Assembly: GCA_023424865.1 (NCBI GenBank)
Contig: JAFADM010000144.1
Location: 1 to 11,017, forward strand
From: Bacillota bacterium
GTDB lineage: Bacteria > Bacillota_A > Clostridia > DSM-8532
DNA length: 11,017 bases
Direction: 5' to 3'
Below the pieces are notes generated by a model that saw nothing but the letters and a program-made list of their open reading frames with translations, was not told the origin of the DNA and did not search any database. Shown in pieces: positions 6,100 through 11,017 of this stretch (position 1 is the stretch's first letter; each line of letters opens with the position of its first letter). The translations under genes and the position numbers were made by a program.

Positions 6100-8350
6100 A
6101 TAGAAGTTCCTTCTTCCGATTCCGTTTGAACAGAATAACGGACAGGCCTGTTATTACCGTACCCCCGATGACAATGGAAAACCACCATTGACCGGCTCTT
6201 ACCGGTTCCTCGTCAGGCGGGGCTTTATACGAAGCGGGAGGAGGATCGATTCTGGATATAAAATCCGTTGTCTGTTCATAGGCCCGTCCGGCTGCATCCT
6301 CATAGCTCAGGGTAAGTGTGCCGTTGGTTATGCCATATTTACTCTCACCCGTTTCTCCCGTTCCCCCTTCCCTGGCGGCAATAAAAATGTCTATCTCCCC
6401 CTGTTTCGCTGTTCCCGCCTCCATATTTCCGATAAAGGCCGAGGCAAGAGGAATAAAGCCCGGCGCAGCCAGCCGGATACACACATTATAAACCCGCTCC
6501 CGGCTTAAATTCATGACATTGAAGGATAGAGGCAGAGTCTCTCCCGATACCACATTGTCCGGAATGACAGGAGCCTCAAGCTTCACAACCGCAGGCTGAG
6601 AAATTTCCACAGTCAAGGTCCCGGCAGATGAAAGCGTTCGTGCTTCCGGGTTATCATAGGTCATAGCAAGGTCAAGGGTGTATCTGCCAGTGGGAGTCTC
6701 AGTGTCTGTTTTAAAGCTTAATGTCAAATCCAGGCTTTCACCTTTATCCAGCCTTTCAACATAAAGCACATTTGAAGCATTGAGCAGGGTCATATGGACT
6801 TTGTCCCACTGAACCTCAACGATCATATTCTGAACAGCCAGAACATCACTGGTGTTTTGAAGAGTTAGAAGAACAGTCCACTCATTTCCCGCATTTATAG
6901 ATTGAGGCGTTATTGTATATTTTTTCACAAGAACAAGGGGCTGTGAAACAGGTATTTCGGGCGGCTCCTCGTAATTGGGATCCTTTCCGTCCGAAACCGT
7001 TACATAGATTGTAAAGTCCTCCTCCACCCGGTTTCCTTCAAGTGTTTGACCCTGTATGGATACCACCACCGGGTAAACCCCGTTTAGCCGTTCCTTCAAA
7101 AGCGGCAAATCAAAACGCACAAGACAGGCGTTTACGGAAAGCCCCTTAACGTTTGACTGAACCTCCGATAACATCACCTCTTTGCGGTAAGCCCTGTACT
7201 CAAAGGGAGAGGTCTTTGTATCGCCCAGGCTTAGCACTGCCGTTACCGTGTTATTCTTTAATGGCCCGTCGGATAAAACAGGGAGGATAAGAATGGCTGT
7301 ATCCTCCTGAATCACAGGCGTATAGCCCTGAGAATAGCTGCTGTCCATTCCCGGATACAGGTTCCGGCTGTCCAGGGACAAATGAACCGAGTCCTCCTTC
7401 TCCGGCTCGGTAACAGCGTTGGGATCCTTGCCATCCGTAATGGTTATGTAAACGGTAAAGGTTTTTGAGACAGCTTCATTTTTTTCATTTCTGCCGCTTA
7501 CAGTCACCGCCACCGGATAAATGCCGTTTATTCTGCTTTCAGCCAGGGAAAGCTCAAATCGGATATAGCAGGCGCTTACCTTTTTCTCGCCATTATTGAC
7601 AGGGGTCAGAGTGAGTGCAGCCTCCTTCTGATAGCTTTTAAAAACAAAAGGGGAACGGTCGATATCCCCCAGATCCGGGACAGCCGTCAGGGTGCTCCCC
7701 TTTAAATAACCATCAGCCAGGACGGGAAGGATTAGGGTGGCCACGCCATTTGCGACAATGGGGGAATAGCCCTGGGAATAGGTTTTATCCATCCCTTCGT
7801 AGAGGTTGGCGCTGTCCAGTGAAAGATTGACCGGACGTAGGTTGATTTCCTGGGTTTCGTCCTCATCCTGTCCGTCGCTCACAGTGACATAGGTGGTGAA
7901 GCTCTCTTCAAACCACAGGTTTTCTTCCGTCCTGCCCCGAACCGTAATAGTAACGGGAAAGGCACCGTTTCGGCGATCCTGCTTTAGAGCCAGGTCAAAA
8001 CGAACGAGATAGGAGGCTTCTGCGGCCTCGGTGCCGTTTGCCGGATTCTGTGCCAGCACCACAGTCTTCTGATAATTGCGATAAACAAAGGGCGAGGTTG
8101 AAGTATCCCCCAAATAGGGCGTAACGGTAATAGTATTTTCCTTTAGCGGCCGGTTTGAATGAAGAGGCAGAACGATGACGGCATGTCCCTCCTGAACCAG
8201 CGGGGCGTATCCGTCCCTGTAGGCTCTGTCCATTCCTTCGTAAACATTTTCATGATCGATTGTCATCAGGGGCTCAGATGCCTCCGCTAGCTGAGGAATC
8301 GAGGTTAGAAGAAATACCGCCGTCAAAAGCAGCAAGTTTCTCTTTTTCAT
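6086..8350 (-). CDS. secreted, membrane-anchored COG1361/CARDB-like protein with three N-terminal repeats
   Basis: I chose the start MKKRNLLLL because it begins a clean signal peptide (1-24, ending LAEAS) and has GGAGGTGG 3 nt upstream of the ATG. An upstream in-frame ATG at 8461 lies inside the ATPase gene. The 754-residue product has three homologous repeats at about 29-161, 174-311 and 322-459. Each opens with N-Y-GMD--Y--GY-P and contains LP, LK--T-T, LGD---SPF, RF-L-L---R-NG-YPV and a closing DGxDP/DGxDE. One or two beta-sandwich domains of the COG1361/CARDB type follow (about 476-705; INAGNEW--LLTLQNTSD, then VVSGETLPLSFNVMNLS). A proline-rich linker, a transmembrane helix (about 720-740) and a short basic tail end the protein. 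It should sit on the outside of the cell membrane. COG1361 proteins often occur beside ABC permeases, but their role is unclear. I do not recognise the repeat domain. Confidence 0.82.
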   Translation of the reverse strand: MKKRNLLLLTAVFLLTSIPQLAEASEPLMTIDHENVYEGMDRAYRDGYAPLVQEGHAVIVLPLHSNRPLKENTITVTPYLGDTSTSPFVYRNYQKTVVLAQNPANGTEAAEASYLVRFDLALKQDRRNGAFPVTITVRGRTEENLWFEESFTTYVTVSDGQDEDETQEINLRPVNLSLDSANLYEGMDKTYSQGYSPIVANGVATLILPVLADGYLKGSTLTAVPDLGDIDRSPFVFKSYQKEAALTLTPVNNGEKKVSACYIRFELSLAESRINGIYPVAVTVSGRNEKNEAVSKTFTVYITITDGKDPNAVTEPEKEDSVHLSLDSRNLYPGMDSSYSQGYTPVIQEDTAILILPVLSDGPLKNNTVTAVLSLGDTKTSPFEYRAYRKEVMLSEVQSNVKGLSVNACLVRFDLPLLKERLNGVYPVVVSIQGQTLEGNRVEEDFTIYVTVSDGKDPNYEEPPEIPVSQPLVLVKKYTITPQSINAGNEWTVLLTLQNTSDVLAVQNMIVEVQWDKVHMTLLNASNVLYVERLDKGESLDLTLSFKTDTETPTGRYTLDLAMTYDNPEARTLSSAGTLTVEISQPAVVKLEAPVIPDNVVSGETLPLSFNVMNLSRERVYNVCIRLAAPGFIPLASAFIGNMEAGTAKQGEIDIFIAAREGGTGETGESKYGITNGTLTLSYEDAAGRAYEQTTDFISRIDPPPASYKAPPDEEPVRAGQWWFSIVIGGTVITGLSVILFKRNRKKELLYETQ
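6974..8266 (-). repeat. three protein-level repeats in the COG1361-like gene
   Basis: The repeats span about 7868-8266, 7418-7831 and 6974-7387, each of about 130-140 codons with linkers of about 10. The conserved core is Y-GMD--Y--GY-P, LKxxT, LGDxxxSPF, RFxLxL and NGxYPV, and each ends in a DGxD motif followed by an acidic, proline-containing linker. Repeats 2 and 3 look closer to each other than to repeat 1. The DNA has diverged, so this is an old duplication rather than a recent tandem array. Confidence 0.85.
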
Positions 8351-8353
8351 TTT

Positions 8354-8361
8354 CCACCTCC
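8354..8361 (-). promoter_or_regulatory. ribosome binding site that fixes the COG1361-like start
   Basis: GGAGGTGG sits just before the ATG at 8350 and after the stop of the ATPase gene (8373-8375). It supports initiation at the signal-peptide methionine rather than at the longer in-frame ATG. Confidence 0.75.
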
Positions 8362-8372
8362 AAAGGATTGTT

Positions 8373-9017
8373 TCAAGGCCTAACCACCGTAAGGACACCG
8401 CCATCCATTTCCGACACCGAATCGCATAGTTCTTCCATGTCCAGGGGATTATGACTGGCAAGCAGTATGGTTTTCCCCTTTTGCCGAAGCTCCTTTAAAA
8501 GCTCCCGCATTTCTCCTGCTCCTTTTTTATCCAGTCCGTTAAAGGGTTCGTCCAGAAGGAGGAGTTCGGGGTCTTCCATGATGGCCTGGGCGATGCCCAA
8601 ACGCTGCCGCATACCCAGTGAATACTGACCCACATTCTTTTTCATGGCGGGATCAAGTCCCACAAGCCGCAAAAACCATATAAGATCCTTATGTGAGATT
8701 TTCCCCCTGAGCTCCGCCAAAATGGACAGATTTTTAATACCGGACAAATGGGGCAAAAAGCCCGGGGTTTCAATAATAACACCCATTTCAGAAGGGAAAT
8801 CCATATCCCTTCCCACCTGAAGGCCATTGACAAAAATCCTGCCCCCTGTGGGCTTTAGAAAGCCGCAGATGCATTTCATAAGCACCGTTTTTCCAGAGCC
8901 GTTGCCCCCGGCAATACCGTGTATCCGGCCTCTCTCAAACTCATGGGATACCTGACGGAGCACCACCTCCTGTCCAAAGGCAACGAAAACCTTCTCTATC
9001 CTGACGGCAGCCTCCAT
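8373..9017 (-). CDS. ABC transporter ATP-binding protein, BcrA/CcmA type
   Basis: I place the start at MEAAVRIEKVF: GGAAGG lies 6 nt before this ATG, and it begins 2 nt after the permease stop. The longer frame up to 9125 would overlap the permease and adds no domain. The 214-residue cytosolic protein has Walker A GGNGSGKT (37-44), signature YSLGMRQR (132-139), Walker B LLLLDEP (152-158), D-loop NGLD (160-163) and switch histidine H189 in ASHN. The Q-loop position reads IIETPGFLP, with Glu where Gln is usual; this is common in the bacitracin/lantibiotic-type subfamily. The protein is short because it lacks the C-terminal extension of many BcrA-like ATPases. It should energise the two upstream ABC-2-like permeases. 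The substrate is unknown, and transport of a peptide, lipid or antimicrobial is possible. Confidence 0.9.
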   Translation of the reverse strand: MEAAVRIEKVFVAFGQEVVLRQVSHEFERGRIHGIAGGNGSGKTVLMKCICGFLKPTGGRIFVNGLQVGRDMDFPSEMGVIIETPGFLPHLSGIKNLSILAELRGKISHKDLIWFLRLVGLDPAMKKNVGQYSLGMRQRLGIAQAIMEDPELLLLDEPFNGLDKKGAGEMRELLKELRQKGKTILLASHNPLDMEELCDSVSEMDGGVLTVVRP

Positions 9018-9019
9018 AA

Positions 9020-10003
9020 TCAACCTTCCGTTCCTGTAAATATAAACTGGTAGCGTTTGACGGCTCTCAAGGACAGCAAAAAAAGCAGAATTATCAGTAC
9101 GGCGAATATAAGGCAGGATGTCCACAAACGTGGAAGCAAATCATAGCCGAAGCTATGCATGGCATAGGTTGCGTGGTTTAAGGGCGACAGCCAGCCAGTC
9201 AGGACATTGGCTTTGTACACAAGCCCCTCTGTCAGCCCGAATAACGTCTTAAAAAGGCCGGGATTCAGCAAAAGTCCATACAGGCTGAAAAGGAGAACCG
9301 CCACCACTCCTGCCAGCTGTCCTTTTAAAAGATTAAAAACCAGCATAATAAATGCGGTTAGAAGCCCATACAAAAGCATCAGAAGAAACACCGCTCCCAT
9401 GGTCTCATAGGGCGAACTCATTTCCAGTGTTTTTAAATTTACCGGCACCGCAAGGGAATAGCCACTTCTTCCATAGGCAAGGCGAGCCGCGGTTTCACTC
9501 CACACGTTTCCAAAAAAGGAGTATCGAAGGCATACCATACCGGTAGCCAATAAGATGAAAGCCATATAAATACCCGTTGCCAGCACAATATAGAGCCCCT
9601 GTCCCCAAAGCCAGGTTTTTCGATCCATACGGATGAGATAAAAGGGCGTCCCGCCGGATATAAACGGCATATCACCAAAAAGAAGCACCAGAAGAAGGGA
9701 TGACAGCATAATGGAATTCCCGTCTCCAAAGGTCCAGATAAAGGCCTCTCCAATTTGCAGGGTTGTTTCATACTCTCGAGCCAGTCCGACTGCTTTGCCG
9801 GATAACAGAAAGCACAAAATAAAGGCCAGGGCAAAGGTAATGAAGATTCTGGGGCTTCTATGCCAATGCAGGAAGTTATAGCATGCCGTCCTGACCGTTT
9901 GTCTTAACCTAAAGCGGGCTTTGCCCGCAACCCAATTGAAGAGAGGTCCCGATGAAAAATCTTGTTTGTTATTGGTGTTTTTCAACGATAAGGTACTAAA
10001 CAT
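9020..10003 (-). CDS. ABC-2-like transporter permease with a long cytoplasmic N-terminus
   Basis: The start MFSTL has a perfect AAAGGAGG site (10011-10018) 7 nt upstream, so I prefer it to the ATG at 10033. The 327-residue protein begins with about 50 polar, basic residues and then has six hydrophobic helices at roughly 53-73, 98-114, 138-158, 203-226, 229-246 and 293-312. The cytoplasmic segment FYLIRMDRKTWLWGQ between helices 2 and 3 resembles the ABC-2 coupling region, where a Y--R--R-----G pattern is usual. It overlaps the upstream permease by 8 bp and is followed 2 nt later by the ATPase, so the three are translated as a set. I infer that it pairs with the upstream permease as a heterodimer. 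No substrate can be read. Confidence 0.75.
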   Translation of the reverse strand: MFSTLSLKNTNNKQDFSSGPLFNWVAGKARFRLRQTVRTACYNFLHWHRSPRIFITFALAFILCFLLSGKAVGLAREYETTLQIGEAFIWTFGDGNSIMLSSLLLVLLFGDMPFISGGTPFYLIRMDRKTWLWGQGLYIVLATGIYMAFILLATGMVCLRYSFFGNVWSETAARLAYGRSGYSLAVPVNLKTLEMSSPYETMGAVFLLMLLYGLLTAFIMLVFNLLKGQLAGVVAVLLFSLYGLLLNPGLFKTLFGLTEGLVYKANVLTGWLSPLNHATYAMHSFGYDLLPRLWTSCLIFAVLIILLFLLSLRAVKRYQFIFTGTEG

Positions 10004-10760
10004 GGGAAAGCCTCCTTTGGGCAGTAAGGGCAAAGCACAGGCAAAGGATGGTGATAAGCTCGTTCAGCACCAGTACGACGCCAAAGCTTCCCAAAACCCA
10101 CTTATCGGAAGGAAAGAGCCATTCTTTGGGATATAGAACCATCAAGCTGTCAAAATACCTTTCCTTGAGGATTATAAGCAGGTAGCAGGCAATAAAGGGC
10201 GACACAAAGGCCATTAAACGGCTCATGGTCAGGGCTGCCAGGGTAAAGCCCAAAAGGGCCCATACCATACCGGCGAAAAAGAAGCGTACGGATACCTCAA
10301 GAAGCATCCAACAAGTATAAGCCGCGGTTTCACCGGGGCCAAGGGCCAACTCCATGGGAATAAGGCCAAGGGCCGACAAAACATACGCCGTATGTATGCC
10401 TGCAAAAAGGGTCAGCCCTCCTGCCAGGCCACAGGCCATGAGCTTACCCCAAATATAAGCGCCCACCCCTGAGCGGTAAAGACAGGCCTTAATAAAACCG
10501 CTTTTAATATCGTCCACATAGGCACAGGCATAAGGCAGGGTGCACAGAACGGGAACAACCAGTGACACACCCTCGGATTTCAGGGCCTCTGTTAGTAACT
10601 GTACATGAAACCCGTTATTTAAAAGGCTGTTGTTCTCAGGAAGCTCCGCCAGCTTATTAAGAGAGGCCAGGGCAATGGCAAGAGCCATTCCCGCCATACC
10701 CGCACAAAAGCCTTTGCCGGACAGAGCCCGATTCAAGTCGGATCGAAGCACCTTGTTCAT
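9996..10760 (-). CDS. ABC-2-like transporter permease
   Basis: The 254-residue membrane protein has six hydrophobic segments at roughly 17-35, 64-82, 106-128, 153-175, 183-198 and 222-245. The cytoplasmic block DDIKSGFIKACLYRSGVGAYIWGK (83-106) matches the typical ABC-2 motif (SGF-K-----R---YI--K) after helix 2. It overlaps the next permease by 8 bp. The start is unusual: the ATG at 10760 is the third of three identical ATG-containing 11-bp units, the frame is closed upstream by a TGA, and the good GGTGGGG ribosome binding site is about 28 nt away, in front of the first unit. Translation therefore probably depends on reinitiation after two MNKV mini-ORFs. Confidence 0.8.
   Translation of the reverse strand: MNKVLRSDLNRALSGKGFCAGMAGMALAIALASLNKLAELPENNSLLNNGFHVQLLTEALKSEGVSLVVPVLCTLPYACAYVDDIKSGFIKACLYRSGVGAYIWGKLMACGLAGGLTLFAGIHTAYVLSALGLIPMELALGPGETAAYTCWMLLEVSVRFFFAGMVWALLGFTLAALTMSRLMAFVSPFIACYLLIILKERYFDSLMVLYPKEWLFPSDKWVLGSFGVVLVLNELITILCLCFALTAQRRLSHV
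10011..10018 (-). promoter_or_regulatory. ribosome binding site that fixes the second permease start
   Basis: AAAGGAGG lies 7 nt before the ATG at 10003, inside the end of the upstream permease gene. It rules against the more upstream ATG at 10033, which is on the wrong side of this site. Confidence 0.8.
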
Positions 10761-10787
10761 ACCTTGTTCATACCTTGTTCATACCTT
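10750..10787 (-). repeat. 11-bp tandem repeat across the permease start codon
   Basis: The unit ATGAACAAGGT (minus strand) occurs three times without a mismatch (10772-10782, 10761-10771, 10750-10760), and a partial AAGGT precedes the first. Each unit carries an ATG. The first two read M-N-K-V-stop, with the stop TGA overlapping the next ATG as ATGA; only the third opens into the permease. Because 11 is not a multiple of 3, each unit sits in a different frame. Copy-number change would add or remove mini-ORFs without breaking the gene. Confidence 0.9.
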
Positions 10788-10832
10788 CCCCACCCGAGGT
10801 TTACTTACCTTAAATTCTCTTGCGGCCATCCC

Positions 10833-11017
10833 TTAATAACCCGTTCCCCTGTCAATAATGGTGCCGTCAATGGCATTAATTGTAAGGTAGCTTTTATTTG
10901 ACTTGGCTTCGGTATGGGAATAGGTGTTTCCATCGGATTCATAATAGTCGGTGCGTGTACCGAAGAAATCCCACACAGGCACAAGAAGCCCTGAAGTGAG
11001 GCTGTTCTGCTCCGTAA
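10833..11017 (-). CDS. C-terminal part of an unrecognised, probably extracytoplasmic protein (partial)
   Basis: The last 61 codons of a gene enter from the right edge and end with TAA at 10833-10835. The visible sequence contains SGLLVPVWDFFG, a polar insert with T-Y-S-H, and the ending YLTINAIDGTIIDRGTGY. The final 'xxINAxDGxII' pattern resembles the closing beta-hairpin of PepSY/YycI-like extracytoplasmic domains, and the whole C-terminus recalls DUF6034-type lipoproteins of Clostridia; both are weak guesses. It lies 72 nt upstream of the permease gene on the same strand and is likely the first or an early gene of the ABC operon. Its start and any signal peptide lie outside the window. Confidence 0.7.
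   Translation of the reverse strand, partial: TEQNSLTSGLLVPVWDFFGTRTDYYESDGNTYSHTEAKSNKSYLTINAIDGTIIDRGTGY

Noticed and set aside
8351..8461. Longer N-terminus for the COG1361-like protein (start at 8461)
   Set aside because: It would overlap the ATPase gene by 89 nt, place 37 extra residues before a perfect signal peptide, and ignore the strong ribosome binding site at 8354-8361.
9018..9125. Longer N-terminus for the ATPase (start at 9125)
   Set aside because: It would overlap the permease gene by about 106 nt, and the ABC domain begins right at the internal methionine, which has its own ribosome binding site.

Overview
The window looks like chromosomal DNA of a Gram-positive Firmicute, most likely of the class Clostridia. 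The evidence is strong GGAGG-type ribosome binding sites, a B. subtilis-like spermidine acetyltransferase, a PadR/DUF2812 pair, an L-cysteine desulfidase (UPF0597/CyuA type), and a BcrA-type ABC ATPase with ABC-2 permeases. No rRNA, tRNA, CRISPR array, transposase or phage gene was recognised.

Layout. (1) Positions 1-461, minus: the 3' part of an unrecognised protein gene with no usable start codon. It is probably an N-terminally truncated or frameshifted remnant, and its C-terminus runs off the window. (2) Positions 539-2373, minus: a two-gene unit, paiA-like polyamine N-acetyltransferase followed by a cyuA-like Fe-S cysteine desulfidase. (3) Positions 2549-3944, plus: a compact, visibly more AT-rich padR/DUF2812 cassette. 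It is transcribed divergently from paiA, has a near-consensus promoter covered by two copies of a 19-bp palindrome, and the two genes overlap by ATGA. A hairpin at 4020-4052 separates it from the convergent gene that follows. (4) Positions 4138-4923, minus: a class I SAM-dependent methyltransferase with an extended -10 promoter, a dyad over the -10, and a structured leader of about 160 nt. (5) Positions 5104-11017, minus: a tightly packed operon that enters from the right edge.

The last region is the most interesting part. In transcription order it encodes the end of an extracytoplasmic-type protein, two ABC-2-like six-helix permeases, one ABC ATPase, a 754-residue secreted and membrane-anchored protein with three copies of an unrecognised domain of about 135 residues followed by COG1361/CARDB-like domains, and a three-helix MacB/FtsX-like protein with no ATPase of its own. 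Overlapping or nearly abutting genes argue that these products work together. I infer an ABC machine whose ATPase drives the ABC-2 pair, with a large extracellular apparatus. Its substrate cannot be read from the sequence.

The start of the first permease gene is unusual. An 11-bp unit carrying the start codon is repeated three times, so two tetrapeptide mini-ORFs (MNKV-stop), chained by ATGA overlaps, precede the real start. This could be a slippage-prone expression switch.
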